From assembly GCA_946811185.2 (NCBI GenBank), contig OX328103.1:28068172-28132171 (forward strand): a stretch of DNA of 64,000 nucleotides, read 5' to 3'. The translations under genes were made by a program, and so were the position numbers. The first letter of the stretch is position 1; every line of letters begins with the position of its first letter. A model generated the notes under the pieces. The model made no database searches. It saw only the letters and a program-made list of their open reading frames with translations, and had not been told where the DNA came from. Shown here one piece after another: positions 1 through 9,300 of this stretch. The stretch comes from Hippopus hippopus (lineage: Eukaryota; Mollusca; Bivalvia; Cardiida; Cardiidae).

Positions 1-116
1 TGTGTAGAACCTTCATTAGAGCAATGGGGATGCCTTGATCAGTTGCTAAAAATACAGATGATTTTGTCCCCAAACTATGCCGCTTTTTATTCGATGACTC
101 GGCATTAAAAATTTGT

Positions 117-690
117 TTTCTTACGAACAAAGTCCGTAACAAAGAAACAAATGAGCAAATGCATAGCTCAAATTCAAACTGCATCTAGCGGGATTCGAAC
201 CCGTGCGGATAAATATCCTCGTTTTTCGAGGTTTAAAAGACCAATACCATAACCACTGAGCCAAAGAGAATTCTTTCTGACGCAGTTGTCAGGTATTGAT
301 TTTATACGGGAAAGCTATGGATTAAGGAAGGAGTGATCTCCCGTAACACACCCCTTCTTAAATGTCATCATTTTGATGACAAAAAGCCTTAGTAGGCAGA
401 AAGTCCGTTTTTGGACAACAAATGGGATTAATGGCTCAATCCCGGACGAGCCCCCCATCTTACGAACAAATTCCGTAACAAAGAAACAAATGAACAAATG
501 CATAGCTCAAATATAAACCGCATCTGGCGGGATTCGAACCCGTGCGGACAAATATCCTCGTTTTTCTAGGTTTAAAAGACCAATACCATAAACACTGAGC
601 CAAAGAGAATTCTCTCTGTCGCAGTTGTCAGGTATTGATTTTTTATACGGGAAACCCATGCAGTAAGGAAGGAGTGATCTCCCGTAACAG
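117..690. repeat. Duplicated tRNA-like (SINE-type) repeat, two copies
   Basis: Two diverged copies of a roughly 230-bp segment lie at about 117-345 and 459-690. Each holds an antisense tRNA-like core (about 183-265 and 525-607). Read on the minus strand it has an A-box-like GGCTCAGTGGTTATGG, an anticodon-loop-like CTTTTAA, a CCTCG/CGAGG hairpin where a long variable arm would sit, and a B-box GGGTTCGAATCCC. The 7-bp acceptor stem does not form, so I do not call a functional tRNA. A tRNA-derived SINE or repeat is more likely. The rest of each unit, ending at the motif GAGTGATCTCCCGTAACA, is also duplicated. Confidence 0.6.
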
Positions 691-1460
691 TTTTCTCAAA
701 GGAATATGTATAAACAGTTTCTTTATTCATATTTTCGAGAAAACATGTCAAGATTTGGTAACAAAGCCGACTACAATCGTACTTATTCTTCGTTTACAAT
801 GGCAAGTTGAGAAAAGAAATGTGTACAGTCACTTGTTTAGGAGTTGTACAGTCGCCTGATATCTAAAGTAGTTTATTTTTTACAGTGACTTGAAAAACCT
901 GTCTTTTATTACGAAAAATGAAAATGAAAATTCAACACAAAGCTGTTTTCAACATTGTTTCAATAATATCACAGCGACAGGTCATATATTCATGTATTTC
1001 CTTGGTTTCACCAGAACCAGGCTAGGGCTCTGAAGTGTCTTGCCCAAGGACACTCCCTCAAAAAAGAAGGGATATGCGACTTTGACTTGTTTGATTAGAT
1101 CTTAAGAAGATGGATTTGAGAGAAGCTTCCTTAAATGTTGGGTTCGGTAGCTGTAAATTCGAATACTTTACTAGATATTGAGACTTTCATTAAGGTTATA
1201 AGACTGTCAGGGCAACTTTAGAAGCAAATATCAAGTACTTAAAGTGACTGGTGCCGTAGTATGAAAGCTTGTACCCTGCTGCATAAAAACATACACTGAT
1301 ATAGATAGCCAAACTTCATTATGACATCACACACACCTAAACGAGAATAGCATTTGGTTGGTTTAAACTTAAACTTTAGACAATTCTAATACCATATTCA
1401 ACCTTATAAGCGCAAATGCCCTAATAAGCATGCCCTACTTTGTTAGAATATCAAAAATCC
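691..1460. other. No gene seen
   Basis: AT-rich sequence with no supportable coding region. About 1000-1078 resembles the segments near 21040 and 21240 (a run reading GGTTTCACCAG, then a tract of GACACTCCCTC), so it is probably a fragment of the same dispersed SINE-like repeat. Confidence 0.5.
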
Positions 1461-1512
1461 ATAGGCGTTCTTTTTCTGACGAACTTCGCCATCCATATAA
1501 TGTAATAATAAG
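1461..1512 (+). repeat. Unoccupied paralogue of the Polinton insertion site
   Basis: This stretch contains GACGAACTTCGCCATCCATA followed directly by TAATGTAAT. The same left part recurs at about 1902-1938, where it is cut at CATATA by the Polinton; the continuation ATGTAAT reappears at 19485. It therefore acts as a nearby empty-site copy that independently confirms the element boundaries. Confidence 0.75.
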
Positions 1513-1932
1513 ACAAGGTGTCCAACTCTATTCCATACCTAACACCTAGTACGTAGGACGATAGAAAAAAGTAAGTATTAGGAGAGTTACAGAGACCTGT
1601 CTGGAATTTTTAAGACGGACAATTTTTCTCTCTTGCCCCCGTGGGATGGAAAGTTCCATCGGGCTAAATACGAACCTCGTTCTTGATTTGCCATTGAGGA
1701 AATGACGAGGAGTAGTACTTAGAATACATAAAATACGTTAACTCCCTTGATTTAATTTTCCAATTATTCAATCTTTAACTATAGTAAAATAATTGCAAAT
1801 TTCGTTTGTATTTTAGTTTTATCATGCTTATTTTTACAGGGGAAAAAATCAAGTTTTTCGGCTATATGTAGAACTGAAAACACAACATCTTTTTCCGTCA
1901 CAGGCGTTCGTTTTGTGACGAACTTCGCCATC

Positions 1933-1938
1933 CATATA
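1933..1938. repeat. Left target-site duplication, CATATA
   Basis: Six bases CATATA immediately precede the 5'-AGTAGTAATTATGG terminus of the Polinton and are repeated exactly at 19479-19484. A 6-bp duplication is the usual length for Polinton/Maverick integrases. Confidence 0.9.
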
Positions 1939-3001
1939 AGTAGTAATTATGGCACTATGCAGGTCAAATTGCCTGCGGCCCTATAGGGGCCAGGCCTTTG
2001 TCTTTGACAGTTCAGACTATTGTTAGAGGCCTTTGTCTGTTGGAGGTCAGACTGTCTGTGGCAATATGACGTAATCTTGCATACCTTTTGTCTGGCTTTC
2101 GTTGCCTCCCACCTGCCGAGGCTAGATGACAATTCCAAGCGTGTTTTGGCGCGTTTTGACCGATCAGGCCGGCGCCCGATTGTATAGAACCGAAAATTCA
2201 GCCAAAGCATTCGCCATTGAAAATGCATGAGAACTTTCTCTCAAAGAGGTTGCTCTACTAAAAATGCTTTTGTCTGTGAACGCTTTTACCCCCCTTACCA
2301 TTCAAAGTCTAGGTTTTGTATTGACTTTAATGAATAAAATCGTATGGTGTTTAACGCCGTTTTCAACATTTTTGTTGCACTTAAGTCGCTGCGGCCAGTG
2401 CACCTATACATGCTTTCCAGCAGTATCTTTTACCAGGGCATCATTTTCTTTCCAAGTCACTGACTGCTGTCTCACATAACCATTATTACGGTCAGCTGTG
2501 GTAGAGAAATAAATGGTTTCACAATTTTCAGTCCTCGACCTAGCCAGGGATCGAAGCCACGACCCATCTCAAGTCCTGCACGCTAGCTATTTAAGAGCTC
2601 AGCTTTTAGGTCCTCGCTTCTACATGGAAAAGTTTGCGAAAAACTTACTACTATCCCCAAATAGCGGTGGCATAATATAAAATTCCCTGTTGGTTTGATC
2701 ATTAGCTTTCTTAGAAATTCTGATTTTTTTTTTTTTATAATTCATGAGACCTTTCGATACTCTCCTGACAGAGTCGCATATCAAAATGATTTAATGTTTG
2801 AGAAATGTCGACACTCTTCCACGTGATGTCTGGCGCGATTGTATAATATCGTCTGCAAAAATTCAGACAAAGCATTCGCCTCTCATTAAAAATGCATGAG
2901 AAAATGTCGATATTCTTACAAAATAGGTCGCTTTCCGCTGATTAAAATGCGTGATGTCTGGCGCGAATGTATAATATCGTCTGCAAAAATTCAGACAAAG
3001 C
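1939..3001 (+). repeat. Left terminal inverted repeat of Polinton
   Basis: About 1,063 bp that match the reverse complement of 18417-19478 nearly base for base. Identity ends after the CAAAGC at 2996-3001. It contains a GC-richer outer third, an embedded SINE (about 2332-2612), a poly-T tract and the start of a 128-bp subrepeat array. A 93-codon ORF at 1947-2228 (minus strand) exists in both TIRs only because the TIRs are copies; I see no domain in it and do not call it a gene. Confidence 0.93.
2332..2612 (-). mobile_element. tRNA-derived SINE inside the left TIR
   Basis: Read on the minus strand it has a tRNA-like head with B-box-like GCTTCGATCCC. A body follows that aligns with the SINE at 44678-45000 (shared GACTTGGAAAGAAAAT-like and GGTGCACTGGCCGC motifs). 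The 3' tail reads GTTGAAAACGGCGTTAAACA. The family is the tRNA-headed type widespread in molluscs; I do not assign a named family. The same insertion is present in the right TIR. Confidence 0.8.
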
Positions 3002-3150
3002 ATTCGCCTCTCATTAAAAATGCATGAGAAAATGTCGATATTCTTACAAAATAGGTCGCTTTCCGCTGATTAAAATGCGTGATGTCTGGCGCGATTGTAT
3101 AGAATCGTCTGCAGAAATTCAGACAAAGCATTCGCCTCTCATTAAAAATG
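2823..3150 (+). repeat. 128-bp tandem subrepeats at inner edge of left TIR
   Basis: The phrase GTGATGTCTGGCGCGA starts at 2823, 2951 and 3079, an exact 128-bp period, giving about 2.5 units. Each unit carries the short inverted motif GTCTG...CAGAC. Only about 1.6 units exist at the right inner edge, so the array is longer on the left and extends past the end of the TIR match. Inner TIR repeats could bind replication or integration proteins, but that is inference. Confidence 0.85.
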
Positions 3151-3219
3151 CATGGAATTTATAAACACTTTATCAAACGCTTTTGTCTGTTAACTATATA
3201 AAAGGCAAACGTTTTGTAG

Positions 3220-3564
3220 ATGAATGTACATTTTCGGAGGAATGTGAGAGTCTGTTATGTGATAGTTATTTTCAAAATGAACATTTTAATATCAGATCAT
3301 ACTTATGAAAAGCATTTGTATAACATATCCTATACAGGAGTTTCTTTTTTTTTCAGTAAAACTGTCTTGCTTAATGCAGTTCAGCTGTGTTTGGATTCTC
3401 CTGACAGGCAATATACTGTTGGAAGAAGAGTATATTTTCTAAAGCAATTTAGTTTTTACATAGGGGTTCTAGGTATCAATAAACAATTAAGTAATAAAGT
3501 AAAAGTTGTGTGCGTTAGAAATGGCACAAAGTTTATTGTTGTAACAGCGTTTCCAGATCATTGA
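3220..3564 (+). CDS. Small Polinton left-arm protein, BECR/RelE-like C-terminus (tentative)
   Basis: An intact 114-codon ORF just inside the left TIR. The first 45 residues are basic and hydrophobic. The C-terminal half has a pattern of alternating beta strands: a Leu-Asp-Ser-Pro-Asp segment, an Arg-Arg-Val-Tyr-Phe strand, an Ile-Gly-Val-Leu-Gly strand and a final NGTKFIVVTAFP strand. That order resembles the barnase/EndoU/colicin/RelE-like (BECR) nuclease fold, where a Thr-Ala-Phe/Tyr-Pro strand ends the domain, but this is judged by eye only. A 129-codon ORF on the other strand (3487-3876) overlaps the 3' end and has no recognisable features. An upstream exon is possible, because a T-rich tract followed by CAG occurs within the ORF. 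Function unknown; it may be a nuclease-like or toxin-like accessory protein. Confidence 0.45.
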   Translation: MNVHFRRNVRVCYVIVIFKMNILISDHTYEKHLYNISYTGVSFFFSKTVLLNAVQLCLDSPDRQYTVGRRVYFLKQFSFYIGVLGINKQLSNKVKVVCVRNGTKFIVVTAFPDH

Positions 3565-3963
3565 TGTTGGAACCTCGATTATAGAAAGGTAAGTCCGTTT
3601 TACTTCACTTGTTTGTAAACGCTTATAACTCGTTACCATACAAACCCTGGTTTTTACGGTAGTGAGGTAAAAGACTGAAAATTTAACCGGAACGGGGAGA
3701 AAATGAAAGCGTACAGGGGGAAAAGAAGAAAGGTTCTCAATGTGCACAATGAAAATCTGCAGTAAATATGATAGTAAAATATGAATCGACCTACCTTTAA
3801 AGCGTTGTAATCTATTCCTTTTTACAATATAAAAACATATACACAGTTTTCCCGACACACACCCACACAAACACACATAAACACTATTTTAGCGAATTAC
3901 AGGATTTTCTTTTTACATACATACATGTATTAACACAATTTCACATTTTGACCTACACTTGAA

Positions 3964-4602
3964 TTATTGTATATTTGATCCCGTGATTGAAACCACGGGC
4001 ATTTCTTTTGATCTATTTGTGACAAATAAGTTTGCAGCAGCCATGAGACATGCGGTTGTTGTGAACCAAAAATTGTTATGTCCATTCCCAATTGGCAATA
4101 TTGCATGTCCCATCTCGTGTATAATTGTTCCGGCACACTGTCTTTTTGAGTTCATATTGCCACAAAAAATGTGTATTTCATTAAATTCAGGACCAGCATA
4201 CTTTGTGAAGCCATTATCATTCGAATCTTTTTCAGAGTGTAAATAAATGTGTAATTGTTTTTTATCTGTACTTCTTGTATGTAGACAGAACATTAATTGA
4301 GCTATAAGTTCTTTGCTATATTTTACAAGCGCATCATAGGAGTTCTTTTCAATTAAAGCATCGAAAAAAGAATTAACCCTACAGATCATTACTTGGCATC
4401 GTTTATCAGTGAACTTGGGTGGTTGGTAGGTGATGTCTTCTTTCACCCATTGTGACCCTGAAAAGTGAAATAAAGAGACTCGCATCTCTTTGCACTTGAA
4501 TGGTCCTATCCCTGTTGTTAAAAGAAAACGTAAAGCTTCTATAAGGTTAATGTCTATCGCATGAAACATAACTATAATTTCCAGTAAATTTAGAATATCC
4601 AT
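3964..4602 (-). CDS. Putative zinc metalloprotease (HExxH) of the Polinton
   Basis: An intact 212-residue ORF in the left arm, transcribed toward the left TIR. It contains IIHEMGHAI, with HEMGH at residues 162-166: two metal-binding His and the catalytic Glu, flanked by hydrophobic residues as in true HExxH proteases. A further His lies at 175 in a Gly-Asn-Gly-His segment and could be a third ligand. The arrangement is loosely like M35 (aspzincin)-type peptidases, but I cannot place it in a family. The N-terminal 30 residues are hydrophobic without being a clear signal peptide; residues 35-160 are unrecognised. Its presence is notable because the element lacks the usual adenain-like cysteine protease. 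It could serve capsid maturation or host lysis; both are speculation. ATG 4602 is the first Met in the open frame. Confidence 0.6.
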   Translation of the reverse strand: MDILNLLEIIVMFHAIDINLIEALRFLLTTGIGPFKCKEMRVSLFHFSGSQWVKEDITYQPPKFTDKRCQVMICRVNSFFDALIEKNSYDALVKYSKELIAQLMFCLHTRSTDKKQLHIYLHSEKDSNDNGFTKYAGPEFNEIHIFCGNMNSKRQCAGTIIHEMGHAILPIGNGHNNFWFTTTACLMAAANLFVTNRSKEMPVVSITGSNIQ

Positions 4603-4904
4603 CCTTCAGTTTCAGTAAAAAGAAGAGGTGCCCAAAATTGAAATAAATATGCTGAAACAAACTTCGTCAATTTTTCTTTTCGAAATCCTCGATTTAACAA
4701 TGTGCTACTTTTGTGCAACCAGACACTGTTTGATATTAAATCTAAAGTGACTTTTCCGTTTTGAAAAATTTAAAACATCTGCAGAAAAACACCTGGCTTT
4801 TAATTTTTGCATATATATGAACGTGTAAGTCTAATTTGTAACAATTGTTTACCTAATGTTACAAATTGCAATCAAGTTTTGAGTGATAAAATCTTTTTGA
4901 ATTT

Positions 4905-6236
4905 ACGCCGAACGTCGATTTTCAACTTTTATCTCTATATGAGATAATTTGTCAGATAAAATGTCATTGAGCATGTTCTTATCATCTATGATCAAATTCT
5001 AACATGAATTTCGTTTAAAAAGCGAGAAAAACATCCATTTTTTGACCAAAGAAATGACTTTAGCGGATGCCTTTTACCCCGATTTCATATATTGCATTCC
5101 ATACAAGTGTTGCTGTATGTCATTTTAAATTAAGAAAAAAAAAATTAGGTATAAAGGTATTAGAGATCACTTGTCAGATAAAATGTCATTGAGCCTGTTC
5201 TTATCATCTATGATCAAATTCGAAAGTGAATTTCGTTTAAAACACGACAAAATCCATTTTCTGACTACAGAAATGACTTCAGCGGGTGTCTTTTACCCCG
5301 ATTTCATATATTACATTACATACTGCTGTCGCTATATTTCATTTTAAATCAAGAAATAAAAAAATTCAAATTAGGTATAAAGGTATTGGAGATCACTTGT
5401 CAGATAAAATGTCATTGAGCCTGTTCTTATCATCTATGATCAAATTCGAAAGTAAATTTCGTTTAAAACACGACAAAATCCATTTTCTGACTACAGAAAT
5501 GACTTCAGCTGATTTCTTTTACCCCGATTCCATATATTACATTACATACTGCTGTCGCTATATTTCATTTTAAATCAAGAAATAAAAATTTTCAAATTAA
5601 GTATAAAGGTATTGGAGATCACTTGTCAGATAAAATGTCATTGAGCCTGTTCTTATCATCTATGATCAAATTCGAAAGTGAATTTCGTTTAAAACACGAC
5701 AAAATCCATTTTCTGACTACAGAAATGACTTCAGCGGGTGCCTTTTACCCCGATTCCATATATTACATTACATACTACTGTCGCTATATTTCATTTTAAA
5801 TCAAGAAATAAAAATTTTCAAATTAGGTATAAAGGTATTGGAGATCACTTGTTAGATAAAATGTCATTGAGCCTGTTCTTATCATCTATGATCAAATTCG
5901 AAAGTAAATTTCGTTTAAAACACGACAAAATCCATTTTCTGACTACAGAAATGACTTCAGCGGATGTCTTTTACCCCGATTTCATATATTACATTACATA
6001 CTACTGTCGCTATATTTCATTTTAAATCAAGAAATAAAAATTTTCAAATTAGGTATGAAGGTATTGGAGATAACTTGTTAGATAAAATGTCATTGAGGCT
6101 GTTCTTATCATCTATGATCAAATTCGAAAGTAAATTTCACTTAAAACACGATAAAATCCATTTTCTGACTAAAGAAATGACTTCAGCGGGTGCCTTTTAC
6201 CCCGATTTCATATATTGTATGCCTGTATTAAATTAG
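4905..6236 (+). repeat. 226-bp satellite array upstream of polB
   Basis: About 5.7 tandem units. The anchor GAAATGACTT occurs at 5051, 5270, 5496, 5722, 5948 and 6174: spacing 219 once, then 226 four times. The inner units are nearly identical and the first is more diverged. Because 226 is not a multiple of three, the ORFs of about 95 codons that begin in each unit stop after one unit plus; they are not genes. The array lies directly before the polB promoter inside the Polinton, where an enhancer, origin-like or spacer role is possible. No function is shown by the sequence. Confidence 0.92.
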
Positions 6237-6280
6237 TATATCTAAAAATAGCTCTTTCTCAAAACGAGGCTAATGGAGAG

Positions 6281-6290
6281 TATATAAGAA
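6281..6290 (+). promoter_or_regulatory. Likely TATA box of polB
   Basis: TATATAAGAA lies 51-60 bases before the polB ATG at 6341, a suitable distance for a start site about 25-30 bases downstream of the box and a short leader. It sits about 45 bases after the last satellite unit. The same core, TATAAGAA, recurs before the small basic protein at 12421. Confidence 0.6.
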
Positions 6291-6340
6291 GACACACTCG
6301 GTAACATACCTATTCTGTTTTCAGATTTCAATCGAGCAAC

Positions 6341-9300
6341 ATGGACGCTGTGGCTGAAATAATGGACGTTATGATAAACTCTTATACGGATCCGGATGAG
6401 CTTATGGACTTTGCAACGACCATGGGGATCCAGGATTCCGTGTCTGTAAGACTTAGACTTTTCCAGCTGAGACAACAGGAATATGATAATGAGTTTATCG
6501 AAGAACAAATGGACTTGGTGCTGCAAACCCTAGGTGGACGTATCCAGACTCCGGTTACTTTTAACGAGGAGGACATGGTCGTATCGCTAGAGTATGTACA
6601 AATACAGGAGGAAATTGATGGAGCTGTCAAAGCCCTTCTTTTTGATGACGATATGAACGAGACAGCAAGGTTGTGTTTGGAAGATGGTGATTGGGACGAT
6701 CCATTTGTTCAGACAGGGGGAGGGGAAGAGCCACGGGCGGGACCCTCCGGTCTACAGAACGATCTTTTTGATGACGATATGAACGAGACAGCAAGGTTGT
6801 GTTTGGAAGATGGTGATTGGGACGATCCATTTGTTCAGACAGGGGAAGAGCCACGGGCGGGACCCTCCGGTCTACAGAACGACAACAAACTGAAATACAC
6901 AATGAGAAAGAAGGACACCCGCACATATGCCAAAAATGCAGCAATAGATACAACATATCAAGTAAAATTGGATGAGCGGTACAATGGTCAGCGGTTAATA
7001 GACGTGAGGCAGGGACTTCATGACATGATCCAGGCAGCCCTTAACGAGGCCCGAGGACACCTACAGGGGAATGATCTAGGTCGTGTCGTGATATATCACG
7101 ATGCTTTGCACAACCCTGTTGTCGTCCCTTTACAGAAGTGGGATACCCTTGACGCTAATAGAGTTATGGAGATCCTCGAAAAGGTACTCAATAGTAACCA
7201 GGAACTTTCGATCGATGAGACCTTTGATATAATAATAGGGACCATTGACCTACCTAAAGGAGGCAAGCGAAAACATATCATACGTATTAAAGGTGAAAAC
7301 ACTTCATTGGATTTAAAACGCTCGGTAGTGACTATTGAGAATGAAGATAAAATGTGTATGGCAAGGGCCATTGGAGTCAGCTGGGCAAAATTAAAGAGGT
7401 GTACCAAGGAAGAATGGGAGGAGGTAACGAAAAACAGACAGGGAAAAAGTAGCTTGGAGTTGGTTTTAGAATATCGAAAAGTCCCCTTGTCTTACTATAA
7501 CGACCTTGTCAAAAAGAAGAAGAAACACCAAGGACAGCTGGCAAGGGCTCTGTGTAAGATGGCAGGCGTACCCATAGATCGAACAGCTAGTCTCAACGAT
7601 GTGGAGGCATTTGAGGAAATCCTAGGAGTACGCGTGATGGTCATCAGCGCTCGCCTAGGTAATAAATTTATTACTGGTCCTAGCAGTGACGGGCGTCCCT
7701 GTATCTACGTGTACTTGGTGGACGACGACCACTTTCATGCCATAACAAACATCACTGGGTTTTTTAGCGACTCCTATTTTTGTGAAAAATGTCTCAAACA
7801 CTATAGTAATAGGGAATATCACCAGTGTGCAGAAAAATGTATAGTGTGCAAGAGGGACCACTGCCCTAAAACGAACAAGACTCTGAGGTGCACAGATTGT
7901 AACATGGACTGTAGGTCAGATGATTGTTACAAACAACACAAGAAAGTACCCTTACACAAAAATGGAAGGAGAAAAGGTCAACCCAGTGGGCCTTCCCAGT
8001 GTGAAAAGTGGTGGAGGTGTTTCAGGTGTTACAAGGTACTAAGGACGGACATAAGGAAGAAGGAGGACCATGTGTGTGGGGAATACTTTTGTAAGACTTG
8101 TAAAAAGTATGTGTTGGACGATCATCAGTGTTATTTAAGAGCGAAAGAATGTAAGGACAAGTTTATACCTAAATATATATTTTTTGATTTTGAGTGTAGT
8201 CAGGATGATATGAGTGAGTGCGAGAATGGATACATACCGCAAAAGAAAATAGAATGCGCAGATTGTCAACCATCACAGGTATGTAAGTCTTGTTCTAAGT
8301 GTAAAAACTGCAACACGTCATGGTGCGGTAGAACTACGCATCGTCCCAACTTTGTCTTAGCTCATTCGGTATGCCCAAAATGTATTGACAATGAATTGAC
8401 TGCCAAATCAGTATGTAAGAGATGCGGTAGCCGTTGTAAAAAATGTCAAAAAAATCTGGATGAGAAAGATTTGGGACCTTGTCCAGGGACATGTGGCTTT
8501 AGAGAAGTCACTTTCCAGGGACATGATACTGCTGAACAGTTTGGGCAATGGTTATTTACGGAACAACACGAGTACTGCAAGGTGGTTGCTCATAACATGA
8601 AAGGTTATGACGGTTACTTTCTGCTAGAGTACCTCGTTGATCAGTCATTACGGCCAGACAAAATTATTTACAACGGGTCCAAGATAATGTACATGACAGT
8701 AGAGCGAGACTTACATATCAAGGTAATAGACAGTCTTAACTTCTTACCCATGAAACTGTCAGCATTACCCAAAGCATTTGGTTTACATGAATTGAAAAAA
8801 GGGTGGTTCCCACATTATTTTAATACCAGAGAGAATCAAAATTATGTTTGGCCCTACCCTGATGCTAAAGATTATGGTTACGATTTCATGGGTGAGAAAG
8901 AAAGAAGCGAGTTAGTAGAGTGGTTGAAACAGAGACAGTGTGAAGTTTTTGATTTTAGAAAAGAGATGTTAGAATATTGTAGAAGTGATGTTGATATATT
9001 GAGACAAGCATGTTTGAAATTTAGATATTTGTTAATGAATGCAACGGGAGAAGAAAAAGAGGTCATAAATGGAAAGGGAAAGACTGAAAAAAGGTGGTTT
9101 GGGGCCGTAGATCCTTTCGACAGTGTTACGATTGCATCAGTATGCATGAATGTGTTTAGAAGTAAATTTCTAGAAGAAAAGTGGAAGGTACAATTGTATG
9201 ACACTGATGAATGGATCCCAGCCAAACTATGTGAGGGAGTATTGTATGTACTGGTGAAAGATGAATGGGTGAGTGCAGCAAAATTGAAAGTCAAGGGTAA

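Noticed and set aside
181..265. tRNA gene with a long variable arm
   Set aside because: A and B boxes are present but the acceptor stem does not pair and the anticodon stem is poor. The copy at 525-607 shares the flanks, so it is a repeat.
1947..2228. 93-codon ORF in the left TIR, mirrored at 19189-19470
   Set aside because: The two copies exist only because the TIRs are copies. No domain is seen, and the sequence is largely explained as GC-rich TIR end; no promoter or partner.
3487..3876. 129-codon minus-strand ORF overlapping the left-arm gene
   Set aside because: Low-complexity Cys/Phe-rich composition with no domain; the plus-strand ORF has the more protein-like end.
5286..6236. ORFs of 90-95 codons repeated in the 226-bp satellite
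   Set aside because: The period is not a multiple of three, each ORF stops when it enters the next unit, and there is no start context or domain.
6627..6956. 109-codon minus-strand ORF within polB with two repeats
   Set aside because: It is the antisense shadow of the duplicated polB segment.
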